Shown piece by piece: positions 32,684 through 41,214 of a DNA stretch of 64,000 nt. How positions within the stretch are numbered: position 1 is the first letter of the stretch; every line of letters begins with the position of its first letter. Source of the stretch: Thermoleophilaceae bacterium (GTDB taxonomy: Bacteria > Actinomycetota > Thermoleophilia > Solirubrobacterales > JACPNS01); contig JAEMSX010000009.1 of NCBI GenBank assembly GCA_016462645.1, positions 1 to 64,000 on the forward strand, written 5' to 3'. Both the position numbers and the translations under genes were made by a program. The notes beneath the pieces are model-generated. The model saw only the letters and a program-made list of their open reading frames with translations. It did no database searches and was not told where the DNA came from.

Positions 32684-34378
32684 TCAGTTTGAGGTAGTCG
32701 CCGACTGCCGGCGTGCGATTGGCCGCCAGAGCGTTGCCATCAGGACAAACGCGTAGAGCATCAGCGATTGGTGCTTGAGATAGAAGAGATCGTTGGACAG
32801 TTCTGTCTCTGGATCGCGTGAATCGTGCAACTGCGCCCAACCGGTGAGTCCGGGCTTGAGCATGTTGCGGCGGCCGTAGAACGGGATCTCGCGCTCGAGT
32901 TCGGCGAGTCGTTGCGGACGCGCGGCCCGCGGGCCGACGAGCGTGAGCTCACCGCGAATCAGGTTGATCAGCGTCGGCAGCTGCTCGATGCGCGTCGCGC
33001 GCAGGAACTTGCCGAAGCCGACCGGAGGCTGGTCCTCGTCGGGCGCGCCGCCGGTGATGTCGCGCCGCGCCACACGGAAGCGGAAGAGCCCGATCGCGCG
33101 TCCGCGCTCGCCGACGCGACGGCGCTCAACGAGCACCGGCTTTCCGAAGGCAAGGCGCATGAAGAGCGCGACCGGTGCCCAGATCGGCAGCGTGATCAGC
33201 CCGGCGACGACCCCGAACAGCGTGTCGATCGTACGGGTGATCATGCGCGGTGCCGGCTTGAAGCGTGGATGCATGACGTGCTGGAACCAGGCGACGTTGA
33301 GATTGTCGAGCGGGACGCGACGGAAGACCGACTCCTCGAACGCGGTCAGCGAAAGCAACCTTGTGCGGTAGCGCTCGGTGCAGACCGCGGCGCGCTCGAA
33401 GACCTTCATGCGGTCCTCGGTGCCGGACATCACGAGCAGGTCGATGTCGTTGCGGGCGACCACGTGCGAGAGATCGGAGAGCAGGCCGAGCCTGCGAACT
33501 TTGAACGAGACGTGTTCGAGGTCGCGCAGGTTGTCGCGCTCGGACGTGCGCGTGACGTACCCGATGATCGTGAAGCGACGGTTGCCGGCGCTCGAGAGCT
33601 GCCAGGCGAGATCGTGAGCCGCCGCGGCATCGCCGAGCACCGCGACGCGCGTGTGGACGAAGCGGTCAACGACTGCCCGCAGAAGCAGCGCGGCGAGCGC
33701 GCCGGCGAGCAGCGCGACGAGTCCTGCGCTGAGCGCGTGGACGAGTCCCGAGGCCGGTTCGACGGCGAGGGTCAGTGCGGCGGCGCCGAAGCCTGCGGCG
33801 ACGGGGGACAGCCCGCTGACCTCACTGTCGCTCAGCGCGCTGCGGCGAGCCTGCGAGCGGATCAACATCACGAACAGTGCGGACCCGAGGAACACGGCGA
33901 GGCTGCCTGCGAAGGCGGCGGCCGACACCGGACCGACCATCGCGGCGGCGAAGTCACCGAGCGTGGTCGCGGTACGCGGGTCGATCGAGACGCCGGTGTC
34001 CGGCTCCTGGTCCTCGTCGGCATCGCCGTCGACGACGGTGAGCGCGCGCTCAGGACGCGCGGGAGAGACCTGCGCCGGCGCATCCGGGTATGCGCGCGAA
34101 CGGCGGCCACCCGGCGTGCCGAGCTCGCCGTCTTCGACGCGCAGTGGTCCGGCGAGCGCCGGTTCGTGGACCGTCGAGGTCAGCAGGTCGATCGGGGACT
34201 CGGGCGTGATCTGCTCGATCGAGGCGAAATCGTTGTGACGCTGCGTGTGTTCGCGCGAACTGTGCTTGTTGGGAATTGGCGCACGGGCGATCGGCGCGCC
34301 GGGTTGGCGTCGAAGGCGTTTCTTCAATGAGCGCCGAGATTTCTCGATTGTCGCGTCGGCGTCTGTGCCGTCTGACAT
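32684..34378 (-). CDS. Polyprenyl glycosylphosphotransferase (exopolysaccharide initiating enzyme)
   Basis: The 564-residue protein would transfer a sugar-1-phosphate to undecaprenyl phosphate, the first step of exopolysaccharide assembly. The N-terminal 150 residues are disordered and charged, then four membrane helices follow. A Rossmann-like domain (RVAVLGDAAAAHDLAWQL) comes next, then a fifth helix and the bacterial sugar transferase domain: RTIDTLFGVVAGLITLP, FLRATRIEQLPTLINLIRG, TLVGPRAARPQ, and LKPGLTGWAQLHDSRD. I start at ATG 34378, because longer readings would run through the tRNA gene. It is isolated from other capsule genes here. Confidence 0.87.
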   Translation of the reverse strand: MSDGTDADATIEKSRRSLKKRLRRQPGAPIARAPIPNKHSSREHTQRHNDFASIEQITPESPIDLLTSTVHEPALAGPLRVEDGELGTPGGRRSRAYPDAPAQVSPARPERALTVVDGDADEDQEPDTGVSIDPRTATTLGDFAAAMVGPVSAAAFAGSLAVFLGSALFVMLIRSQARRSALSDSEVSGLSPVAAGFGAAALTLAVEPASGLVHALSAGLVALLAGALAALLLRAVVDRFVHTRVAVLGDAAAAHDLAWQLSSAGNRRFTIIGYVTRTSERDNLRDLEHVSFKVRRLGLLSDLSHVVARNDIDLLVMSGTEDRMKVFERAAVCTERYRTRLLSLTAFEESVFRRVPLDNLNVAWFQHVMHPRFKPAPRMITRTIDTLFGVVAGLITLPIWAPVALFMRLAFGKPVLVERRRVGERGRAIGLFRFRVARRDITGGAPDEDQPPVGFGKFLRATRIEQLPTLINLIRGELTLVGPRAARPQRLAELEREIPFYGRRNMLKPGLTGWAQLHDSRDPETELSNDLFYLKHQSLMLYAFVLMATLWRPIARRQSATTSN

Positions 34379-34528
34379 GGGCAATGCACTTCCAGACTGA
34401 AGATGGGCGGATAAGCAGATACCGAGTCTGCCGCCTGCGATCCAACGTACCACGGGGTAACGGATTCGGCAAATGCTCCAAAAGCGCAATTTGCGGGTTT
34501 TTGAACAGGTTCCGAGCTTGCTTGCGCG

Positions 34529-34534
34529 TAAGAT
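34529..34534 (+). promoter_or_regulatory. -10 element TAAGAT for the tRNA gene
   Basis: The hexamer lies ten bases before the mature 5' end of tRNA-Pro, a normal distance for a short 5' leader. No clear -35 hexamer is seen at 17 bases. Confidence 0.4.
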
Positions 34535-34544
34535 CGGCTTTATT

Positions 34545-34618
<74 letters not shown>

Positions 34619-34637
34619 TATGTGGGGGGCTGTGGTT

Positions 34638-34701
34638 GAACCGTTTATGACCTCACCTCCTCGACTGGGGACGTCTGCGGGGGCGAGGTCATAAACGGTT
34701 C
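34638..34701. repeat. Long perfect inverted repeat downstream of tRNA-Pro
   Basis: The arms GAACCGTTTATGACCTC (34638-34654) and its exact complement (34685-34701) are 17 bases each, separated by 30 bases. It begins 19 bases after the tRNA 3' end. There is no following T-run. It may be a processing or termination hairpin, or the trace of a small mobile or integration element. Confidence 0.7.
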
Positions 34702-34743
34702 CCATTGCGGCGCTGGGGTAGGGGCGAAAGGAGTTGCTCCAGC

Positions 34744-34749
34744 TAAGTT
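34744..34749 (+). promoter_or_regulatory. -10 element TAAGTT, leaderless-type promoter
   Basis: It ends six bases before the GTG at 34756 of the ctaG-like gene. Confidence 0.4.
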
Positions 34750-34755
34750 GAGCTT

Positions 34756-35685
34756 GTGAATTCGCTGCCTACTGCAGTGGCCATGGGCTCAGTCTCTCCG
34801 CCGATGATCGTCTTGTTGGCGATCGTTACGTTCGCCTATTTCAAGCGGGTGCACACGCTTCGGGGCGACTCTCGTCGTCGCGTCAGCGGGCTGCGGCAGG
34901 TTTCGTTCGCCTGCTCGATCCTTCTGCTTGTCGGTGAGCCGTTGTCCCCACTGGGCGTGTGGGACGAGCTGTCATTCACGATCCACATGGTTGAGCATCT
35001 GTTGATCGGGGACCTTGCTGCTTTGCTCATGGTGCTGGGGCTGACCGGGCCTTTGATTGCTCCGGTGATGCGAAATCCGGTGATCGACTTCCTGCGGCCG
35101 CTGGCGAACCCGATTCCGGCACTGGTGTTCTGGATCGCGAATCTCTACTTCTGGCACCTTCCGTTCGCGTTCGAGGCGGCGCTCAACAGCGATTCGGTCC
35201 ACGTCGTTCAGCACATCTGCTTCTTCTCGGCGGGGTTCAACGTCTGGATGGCCGTGTTCGGGCCGCTGCCGAAGCCGGAGTGGTTCGGGAACATCGCGAA
35301 GCTCGTCTACATCGTCGTGCAGCGCATGGCCGGCGTGCTGCTCGGGAATTTCCTGATCTTCGGCGGGTCGGTCTTCTACAGCAACTACGAGACCGCGAAC
35401 AACCCGCTGGGGATGACGGCGCTCGGCGACCAGAGCGTGGCGGGGGCGGTGATGATGGCCGAGGGTTCGTTCATCTCCTTCATCCTGCTGGGCTGGCTGT
35501 TCTTCAAGGCGGCGAGTGAGGGCGAGAAGTCGCAGCAGTTGATCGAGCACGCCGAGGCTCACGGGGTGGAGATCAGCCAGGCGCGCAGCGACCGTGCGGC
35601 TGCGGCGGGGACGACAGATCTCCTGCGCGAACGGATTTCTTCGGGCGCGGGCCTTGACAAGGGCGACAGCTCAGACCTATCCTGA
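34756..35685 (+). CDS. ctaG: Cytochrome c oxidase assembly factor CtaG (caa3 type)
   Basis: The 309-residue polytopic protein matches the caa3_CtaG family, which helps assemble the copper-containing cytochrome oxidase. Motifs visible are HMVEHLLIGDLAALLMVLG, ANLYFWHLPFAFEAAL, and VQHICFFSAGFNVWMAV, with conserved histidines in membrane helices that could hold copper. There are about seven membrane segments and a charged cytoplasmic tail of about 60 residues. No oxidase subunit gene is in the window. It starts with GTG and has a -10 hexamer directly upstream. The gene pairs functionally with copper-loaded proteins such as the cupredoxin at 37919. Confidence 0.85.
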   Translation: MNSLPTAVAMGSVSPPMIVLLAIVTFAYFKRVHTLRGDSRRRVSGLRQVSFACSILLLVGEPLSPLGVWDELSFTIHMVEHLLIGDLAALLMVLGLTGPLIAPVMRNPVIDFLRPLANPIPALVFWIANLYFWHLPFAFEAALNSDSVHVVQHICFFSAGFNVWMAVFGPLPKPEWFGNIAKLVYIVVQRMAGVLLGNFLIFGGSVFYSNYETANNPLGMTALGDQSVAGAVMMAEGSFISFILLGWLFFKAASEGEKSQQLIEHAEAHGVEISQARSDRAAAAGTTDLLRERISSGAGLDKGDSSDLS

Positions 35686-35759
35686 GGAATCAGCCAGAGG
35701 CCACTCGGTCCGCGCACCCGCAGCGGATGGCCCCCGGCGCTTCGATCCAAAGGAATTCT

Positions 35760-36194
35760 GTGGCCTTGACCACGTCAAGAATGCGTCTGCGTGTCGCAAT
35801 ACTCGGCCTTCTGACCACCGCCGTCCTGGCTCTGGTGTGCAGCGCCAACGCGTTCGCGGAGGACGCGACGACGGCGCCCGCAACTGAGACGGCCGGCGCA
35901 ACCGGATCCGTCGGTGCGCTCGGCGCCGACCCGACGGTTCGCGTTGTCATGCGCAAGCACTGCGTAAGCAGCAGGGTTCGGTTCTCCCCGGTCTACTCGG
36001 GCGGCGGTGGACTGGTGAAGACTCACCTCTACCTCAACAGTGAACTCGTCGCGACCCGCACTTCGATCGGCGCGATAGCCATTTCGATCAAGCGCTTCGA
36101 CCGCGGACTGAACGGCATCGAGCTGATCAGCGAGTTCTCAGATGGTCGCGTCGCGAGCATCAACCGCACGATCCGCCGCTGCGGCGGCCACTAG
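35760..36194 (+). CDS. Small secreted protein of unknown function
   Basis: The 144-residue product starts at GTG 35760, which has an AAAGGA site five bases upstream. The N-terminus MALTTSRMRLRVAILGLL is a signal peptide, with cleavage after NAFA. The mature part is an alanine/threonine-rich linker, then a compact domain VRVVMRKHCVSSRVRFSPVYS to TIRRCGGH. It has two cysteines that could form one disulphide and a pattern of beta strands. I do not recognise the family. It converges with purK and is separated from ctaG by 74 bases. Confidence 0.7.
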   Translation: MALTTSRMRLRVAILGLLTTAVLALVCSANAFAEDATTAPATETAGATGSVGALGADPTVRVVMRKHCVSSRVRFSPVYSGGGGLVKTHLYLNSELVATRTSIGAIAISIKRFDRGLNGIELISEFSDGRVASINRTIRRCGGH

Positions 36195-36197
36195 CGC

Positions 36198-37310
36198 TCA
36201 GTGGCGTGAGGCGTCGGCCAGCGCGATCACGCGCGCCGCACGCGAAGCAAGCGAGTCCTCGCCGGGGCCGAGCTCCACGACGTTGACGTGCCCGACCTTG
36301 CGACCGGCGCGCGGCTCCTTGTCGTAGAGGTGGAGGTGCGCCCCGGGGATCGCCAGGACTTCAGCGCTTTCGGGCAACCCACCGACGAGGTTGACCATCA
36401 TCGTCGGCAGCACCGGCCCGATCGCTCCGAGCGGCAGGCCGACCACCGCACGCACATGGTTCTCGAACTGGGAAGTGCGGCAGCCGTCGATCGTCCAGTG
36501 GCCGCTGTTGTGGACGCGCGGCGCGATCTCGTTGAGCACGAGCTCGCCCTCAACGTCGAACAACTCGAGCGCGAGCGCGCCGACGTGGCCGAGTTCATCG
36601 GCGATCGCCATCGCGTGCTCGACGGCGCGGAGCTGCAGCGGGTCGTCCTCCGGAACGATCGGCGCCTTCGAGGTGTGGAGGATTCCGGCGAGATGGACGT
36701 TCTCCGTGAGCGGATAGGCGATGCCCGAACCGTCGGCAGCGCGGACGATCACAACAGAAAGCTCACGACTGAAGTTGACATGCCCCTCGAGCACCGACGG
36801 TTCTGATTCCACCGACTTCCAGGCGTGGTCGGCATCGTCGACCGACCCGATCCGGACCTGACCCTTGCCGTCGTAGCCGAGGCGACGCGTCTTCAGGATC
36901 GAGGGCGTGCCGATCTCCTCGATCGCCGTCTCGAGCTGATCGAGCGTCGCGACCGCGCGATAGGGGGCGACAGGAAAACCGAGCGATTCAAACAGTTGTT
37001 TCTCGAGCAGTCGGTCCTGACTGACCTCAAGCGATCGCGGCGACGGGGCCACCGTCGCGCGCCCGGCGATCGCCTCAAGCGCCGGCGCGGAGACGTTCTC
37101 GAACTCGAACGTGACGATGTCGCTGCGCTCGGAAAGCTCGATCAGCGCGTCGATGTTCTCGAAGTCGGCCTCGATCTGGTCGGCCACCACCCGGGCGCCG
37201 GCTTCGGGCGACGGGTCGACGAAGCTGCAGCGGATTCCCAGTGGCGCTGCTGCGAGCGCGAGCATGCGGCCGAGCTGGCCGCCTCCGACTATCCCGAGCC
37301 TCGCGGCCAC
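36198..37310 (-). CDS. purK: N5-carboxyaminoimidazole ribonucleotide synthase PurK
   Basis: The 370-residue ATP-grasp enzyme converts AIR, bicarbonate and ATP to N5-CAIR in purine synthesis. The N-terminal motif is LGIVGGGQLGRMLALAA. The ATP-grasp body shows TRRLGYDGKGQVRI, LEGHVNFSRELSVVI, ALELFDVEGELVLNEIAPRVHNSGHWTI (the metal and ATP site), and a C-terminal domain ending HVNVVELG. Start GTG at 37310, seven bases after purE. The pair purE-purK is the usual operon, and both catalytic halves are intact. Confidence 0.95.
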   Translation of the reverse strand: MAARLGIVGGGQLGRMLALAAAPLGIRCSFVDPSPEAGARVVADQIEADFENIDALIELSERSDIVTFEFENVSAPALEAIAGRATVAPSPRSLEVSQDRLLEKQLFESLGFPVAPYRAVATLDQLETAIEEIGTPSILKTRRLGYDGKGQVRIGSVDDADHAWKSVESEPSVLEGHVNFSRELSVVIVRAADGSGIAYPLTENVHLAGILHTSKAPIVPEDDPLQLRAVEHAMAIADELGHVGALALELFDVEGELVLNEIAPRVHNSGHWTIDGCRTSQFENHVRAVVGLPLGAIGPVLPTMMVNLVGGLPESAEVLAIPGAHLHLYDKEPRAGRKVGHVNVVELGPGEDSLASRAARVIALADASRH

Positions 37311-37316
37311 GGCCGG

Positions 37317-37838
37317 TCAGCCCCGGTCTGGTTCTTCGGCGACGGCTGCGGTTGCAGTCGCGCGGCGCTGCTCCAGCGCCGCCAGGATTTCCGGCCGCGA
37401 GCCGCCGACGATCGAAGCGGCGAGCAGGGCCGCGTTGGTTGCGCCGGCCGCGCCGATCGCGAGCGTGCCGACGGGAACGCCTGCAGGCATCTGGGCGATC
37501 GAGAGCAGGGAGTCGATCCCGGACAGCGCGCGCGACTGCACCGGCACCCCGAGTACCGGCAACGAAGTCTTCGCCGCGACCATGCCCGGCAGGTGCGCCG
37601 CGCCACCGGCGCCGGCGATGATGACCTGCAGGCCACGCTCGCGCGCGGAGTCTGCGTATTCAAAAAGTCGATCGGGTGTGCGGTGCGCGGAGACGATCTT
37701 GACCTCGTGCGCGATGCCGAGCTCCTCGAGCACGGCCGCCGCCGCCGACATCGTGTCCCAGTCCGACTGCGAACCCATGATCACGCCAATGAGTGGCGTG
37801 TCAGAGCCAATTGCAGGGGTTTCGCCAGGGCTGGTCAC
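37317..37838 (-). CDS. purE: N5-carboxyaminoimidazole ribonucleotide mutase PurE
   Basis: The 173-residue protein converts N5-CAIR to CAIR, directly after PurK in the pathway. Motifs are [13 protein letters not shown] near residue 20, [15 protein letters not shown] with the catalytic histidine, [37 protein letters not shown] split across the loop, and [22 protein letters not shown]. The GTG at 37838 is preferred over longer readings, because it leaves a short N-terminal extension as in actinobacterial PurE. It is translated upstream of purK with only six bases between the genes. Confidence 0.93.
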   Translation of the reverse strand: MTSPGETPAIGSDTPLIGVIMGSQSDWDTMSAAAAVLEELGIAHEVKIVSAHRTPDRLFEYADSARERGLQVIIAGAGGAAHLPGMVAAKTSLPVLGVPVQSRALSGIDSLLSIAQMPAGVPVGTLAIGAAGATNAALLAASIVGGSRPEILAALEQRRATATAAVAEEPDRG

Positions 37839-37918
37839 GCTTGGCCGCAAGATAACATGGGTGCCCGTCCACCCGTAGTTTCCGTCCCGCGCCAATCTCG
37901 CGCATGAGGTGCTCTCGC

Positions 37919-38410
37919 ATGAATTCCAAGACTTACGCCCTGCTCGCTCTGGTTGCCGCACTCGCTTTCGCAGGTTGCGCGCAGGACAGCACCGACACGA
38001 CCGACGAAAACCCGGCGATGCAGGAAGCGATCAGCAAGGGCAAGGGCGCATCGGCGGCCGCCGCGGCGGCCGAATCCAGCACCAACCCGACGCGCACCGA
38101 GGCCACCGGCGGAACCGACGGCACGAAGGTCGCGCTCTCCGCAGACCCGACCGGCGCGCTGAAGTACAACACGACCCAGCTGAACGCCAACGCCGGTGAC
38201 ATCACGATCGCCTTCCAGAACAAGTCGAGTGTCCCGCACGACGTCACGGTCACCGGCGACGGCGGCAAGGAGCTCGGCGCCACGAAAGAGATCACCGAGA
38301 GCAGCGCCAAGCTTGAGCTCAAGGGCGTCAAATCCGGTGACTACACCTTCTTCTGCTCAGTCCCCGGCCACGAGCAGGCGGGGATGAAGGGCACGCTCAC
38401 CGTCCGGTGA
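37919..38410 (+). CDS. Cupredoxin (plastocyanin-like) lipoprotein
   Basis: The 163-residue protein is a lipoprotein: [20 protein letters not shown] with lipobox AFAGC. An alanine-rich linker leads to a cupredoxin domain of about 95 residues. The type I copper ligands appear to be His in VPHDVTV and Cys, His and Met in [13 protein letters not shown]. It is therefore a small electron-transfer protein outside the membrane. A GAGGTG site lies seven bases upstream of the ATG. It overlaps the next gene by four bases (GTGA). It could serve the cytochrome oxidase whose assembly factor is at 34756. Confidence 0.87.
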   Translation: MNSKTYALLALVAALAFAGCAQDSTDTTDENPAMQEAISKGKGASAAAAAAESSTNPTRTEATGGTDGTKVALSADPTGALKYNTTQLNANAGDITIAFQNKSSVPHDVTVTGDGGKELGATKEITESSAKLELKGVKSGDYTFFCSVPGHEQAGMKGTLTVR

Positions 38411-39165
38411 CCGCGCTGCTCGACTCCTGTTACGGGAACCTCGAGCCATTCATTCGGATGTTTGGACGCGCGCCGGGTGCGCGCGTCCTGGATCAGGACG
38501 GCACGATCTCGAGCGTCGTGCCGGCGATCCCGCAGGCATCGCTCTTCAACTCGACGATGTATGACCGCGATCGGCCCGAGACACTCGATGTCGCGCTGAC
38601 CGCTGCCGAGCCCGAATACGCGGCCGCCGGGGTCAAGGCATGGGGTGCGTGGATCCTCGACGGCGACGGGGCGGCTCAACGGATTGCCGCCGAGCACGGC
38701 ATGCGGCTCGACTCGATTCCGCGGGCAATGGGAGCAGAGCTGGCCGCGCTCGATCTGTCGGCAGACATCTCCGCGGTCCACGAGCGCTGGGACATGCCCG
38801 AAGCCGCACGCCTGAACGAACTCGCGTACGCCCAGGCGCCGGGCATGTTCGGCGCGCTGGGAGCGGTCGATCAACCCGAAGGCGTGCGCTGTTTCATCGC
38901 CGAGTCGGATGGAACCGCTGCGGCATGCGTCGTCTCATTCCCCAACGGCGACGACTGCGGGATCTTCTGGGTCGCCGCCGATCCCGTCCTCCACGGACGG
39001 GGCCTGGCCAAGGCAGTGATGACCGCCGCGCTGAAGGCCGCGATCGAGGACGGCTTCCGCACCACGACGCTGCAGGCGACGAGGGCCGGCGCTCCGCTCT
39101 ACCTGCGGCTCGGCTATGAAGATCTCGGTCGCAGCGTCAACCTGTGGGAAAAGCGACTTAAATGA
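38407..39165 (+). CDS. GNAT family N-acetyltransferase
   Basis: The 252-residue protein has a C-terminal GNAT domain: AACVVSFPNGDDCGIFWVAAD, the acetyl-CoA loop LHGRGLAKAVMTAALKAA (Q/RxxGxA type), and the end LQATRAGAPLYLRLGYEDLG. The N-terminal half is a second, more divergent GNAT-like unit (FGRAPGARVLDQDGTIS onward), so this may be a tandem-GNAT protein. It starts with GTG overlapping the cupredoxin stop. The acceptor substrate is unknown. A strong hairpin begins inside its stop codon. Confidence 0.85.
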   Translation: MTALLDSCYGNLEPFIRMFGRAPGARVLDQDGTISSVVPAIPQASLFNSTMYDRDRPETLDVALTAAEPEYAAAGVKAWGAWILDGDGAAQRIAAEHGMRLDSIPRAMGAELAALDLSADISAVHERWDMPEAARLNELAYAQAPGMFGALGAVDQPEGVRCFIAESDGTAAACVVSFPNGDDCGIFWVAADPVLHGRGLAKAVMTAALKAAIEDGFRTTTLQATRAGAPLYLRLGYEDLGRSVNLWEKRLK

Positions 39166-39194
39166 GAAGAGCGGCTGCTCAGGCCGCTCTTCTC
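39164..39194 (+). terminator. Probable transcription terminator hairpin after the GNAT gene
   Basis: The arms GAGAAGAGCGGC (39164-39175) and GCCGCTCTTCTC (39183-39194) are perfect over 12 bases with a 7-base loop. It begins in the TGA codon. A T-containing but not T-only tract follows, so it may be an intrinsic terminator of the weak kind common in high-GC genomes. Confidence 0.65.
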
Positions 39195-39212
39195 GGTGCT
39201 TCTCGTTCCCAT

Positions 39213-39247
39213 CACACACATCGAAGGGGGAGGGAATGATGTGTGTG
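39213..39247 (+). promoter_or_regulatory. Hairpin enclosing a GGGGGAGGG site and ATGATG
   Basis: Arms CACACACATC (39213-39222) and GATGTGTGTG (39238-39247) pair perfectly. The loop holds GGGGGAGGG, a strong Shine-Dalgarno-like run, and the right arm covers an ATGATG start at 39236-39241. It lies upstream of the SRAP gene. It looks like a translation-control structure, but the frame it would start has no short stop and overlaps the SRAP gene. Confidence 0.4.
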
Positions 39248-39339
39248 TTCGCTCGGTATGAAAAGCATTATGCGCCGCGCTCATTCATTCCGCATATGGC
39301 GCGCATTAACGGTTTGTTAGCGGGTAAGTTCGTGGTCGC

Positions 39340-40032
39340 ATGTGTGGTCGCTACAAACTGCAGGATCCCGAGTGGGTCGAGGCCGACTTCAGCACCTCCT
39401 TCCCGACGCTTTCGGATGCCGTGCGCCGGCCGCGATTCAATGTCGCGCCCGGTCAGCTCGTGCTGGCGATCACGCGCGGCGAGGGCGGCCGCGCGCTGGA
39501 GCAGATGGACTGGGGGATCGAGGCGCCGTGGGAGGGCGGCCCGCCGCAGATCATCAACGCCCGCGCAGAGAAGCTGCCCGAGAGTCGCTTCTGGAAGCCG
39601 ATGCTTGAGCGTCGCCGCTGCGCGATCCCGGCCGACGGTTTCTATGAATGGAAGTCGATCGAGGGCGGCGGTCGCAAGCAGCCCTATCTCTTCACGCGCG
39701 AAGGCGGACAGGGCTTCTGGTTCGCCGGTGTATATGCGAAATCGCGGAGCGACGAACCGCCGGCCGAGCACCAGTGCGCGATCATCACGGTCGACGCGAA
39801 CGAGCTGGTCGATGGCGTTCACGACCGCATGCCGGCGATGCTCCACGCCGCTGAGCTGGAAACCTGGCTCGAGGGCGACGCCGAGGAGGCGTTCACTGCG
39901 CTGCAGCCGTACCCGTCGAAGGAGATGAGCGCGCTGGCGATCGGACGGGCTATCGGCAATCCGCGCAACGAGGGACCGGAGTTGATCGAGCCTGCCGAAC
40001 CGGACGGACCGGCTCAGGCGCAGCTAACCTGA
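39340..40032 (+). CDS. SRAP domain protein (SOS response-associated peptidase, YedK/HMCES-like)
   Basis: The 230-residue protein covalently traps abasic sites in single-stranded DNA through its N-terminal cysteine. The start MCGRYKL gives Cys2 after removal of methionine. Other conserved parts are PRFNVAPGQLVLAI, NARAEKLPESRFWKPMLERRRCAIPADGFYEWK (in two pieces), FWFAGVYAKS, and the histidine loop VHDRMPAML. All known active-site residues are present. A TAAGTT hexamer lies nine bases before the start. It is the only DNA-damage protein here apart from the AidB-like one. Confidence 0.92.
   Translation: MCGRYKLQDPEWVEADFSTSFPTLSDAVRRPRFNVAPGQLVLAITRGEGGRALEQMDWGIEAPWEGGPPQIINARAEKLPESRFWKPMLERRRCAIPADGFYEWKSIEGGGRKQPYLFTREGGQGFWFAGVYAKSRSDEPPAEHQCAIITVDANELVDGVHDRMPAMLHAAELETWLEGDAEEAFTALQPYPSKEMSALAIGRAIGNPRNEGPELIEPAEPDGPAQAQLT
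40025..40030 (+). promoter_or_regulatory. -10 element TAACCT, leaderless-type promoter
   Basis: It overlaps the last codons of the SRAP gene and ends eight bases before the ATG at 40039. Confidence 0.35.
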
Positions 40033-40038
40033 GTAGCC

Positions 40039-41169
40039 ATGATCGACCCAACGCAGACCGCACTCGGTACTTGGAGCGGCGGCAAATACATGCACTTCGG
40101 TGCAGAGCTTGACCACGACCGACTCGTTTCCCTGGTGCGCCCCGGCAACGGAATCGACACACTGATCACCGCTGACGCCTATGGCGCGGGCGGTGCCGAT
40201 GAGCTCGCGGGCGAGGCGATCGCAGGCCTGCCGCGCGAGAGCTTCTGCATGGTCGGCGCAGTCGGACACGACTTCTACGAAGGCGAGCGCCAGGGCGCGA
40301 AGGGCTTCCAGCGCTTCACCGATCCGGCGCTGCGCGGCGAAGACGCCTACGCCGACTATCTGCGCATGGCCACCGAGAAGAGCCTTGAGCGCGTCGGCGT
40401 CGATCAGTTCGACCTGCTGATGCTGCACAACCCGGATCGCACCGGGTACACCAGTCAGGCCGTCTGGGACGGTATGGCGGCCCTGAAGGATGCCGGCCTG
40501 ACGCGCCTGATCGGCGTCGCTCCCGGTCCCGCCAACGGCTTCACGCTCGACATCATCGACTGCTTCGAGCGCTATGGCGAGATGATCGACTGGAGCATGA
40601 TCATCCTCAACGCGTTCGAGCCGTGGCCCGGCGAACTGCTCCTGCCGGCAGCCGAGAAGTACGACGTCAAGCTGATGACCCGGGTCACCGACTTCGGCGG
40701 CATCTTCCACGACGACGTGCGTCCCGGCCACCGCTTCATCGAGCACGACCACCGTCAGTTCAGGCCGCAGGGCTGGGTTGAGCAGGGCAACGAGAAGCTT
40801 GACGCCGCCAGGCCGATCGCCGCAAAGCACGGTCTCACGCCTTTGCAGCTTGCTTCCTGGTGGAACCTTGCGCACCCGGCAGTCGAATGCGTCGTGCCGA
40901 CACTGATCGAAGAGCTTGATTCGTCGAAGAGCGCCGAGGACAAGCGCGCGGATCTTGCCGCAGTCAGCGGCGAGAACCCGCTCACCGCCGAGGATGTCGC
41001 GGCGTTGCGTGAGATCGGCGACAACCGCAACTGCATGCCGCTCAAGGGCGGCTCGCCGGACAACGCTGGCGAGATAGCCGCAGACAGCTGGCCGATCGAT
41101 CAGCCGCTGCGCGAACTTGCGTCGCGCTGGGAGATCGAGCCCGAGCGCGAGCTCGTCCAGAATCACTAG
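40039..41169 (+). CDS. Aldo/keto reductase-like protein with altered active site
   Basis: The 376-residue protein has an AKR-type TIM barrel: LITADAYGAGGADELAGEAI with the tyrosine of the active site, then SLERVGVDQFDLLMLHNPDRTG, LTRLIGVAPGPANGFTLDII and LQLASWWNLAHPAVECVVPT. The strand after the tyrosine, where AKRs carry the catalytic lysine (ATK), reads CMVGAVGH, so lysine is absent. The NADPH-binding end is also less typical, with about 60 extra C-terminal residues. It could be a related dehydrogenase or a non-reductive member. Confidence 0.82.
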   Translation: MIDPTQTALGTWSGGKYMHFGAELDHDRLVSLVRPGNGIDTLITADAYGAGGADELAGEAIAGLPRESFCMVGAVGHDFYEGERQGAKGFQRFTDPALRGEDAYADYLRMATEKSLERVGVDQFDLLMLHNPDRTGYTSQAVWDGMAALKDAGLTRLIGVAPGPANGFTLDIIDCFERYGEMIDWSMIILNAFEPWPGELLLPAAEKYDVKLMTRVTDFGGIFHDDVRPGHRFIEHDHRQFRPQGWVEQGNEKLDAARPIAAKHGLTPLQLASWWNLAHPAVECVVPTLIEELDSSKSAEDKRADLAAVSGENPLTAEDVAALREIGDNRNCMPLKGGSPDNAGEIAADSWPIDQPLRELASRWEIEPERELVQNH

Positions 41170-41214
41170 ATACCGCGGTTCAAGTGGCATTGGCACCGCG
41201 CCGACTACCTATGT

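Noticed and set aside
39248..39339. LexA/SOS box upstream of the SRAP gene
   Set aside because: No GAAC-N4-GTTC type sequence is present.
39236..39928. A coding gene starting at the strongly Shine-Dalgarno-led ATG 39236
   Set aside because: Most of the frame is an arginine- and serine-rich shadow of the SRAP gene, which has all its family motifs. Only a regulatory role of the start region is kept as a finding.
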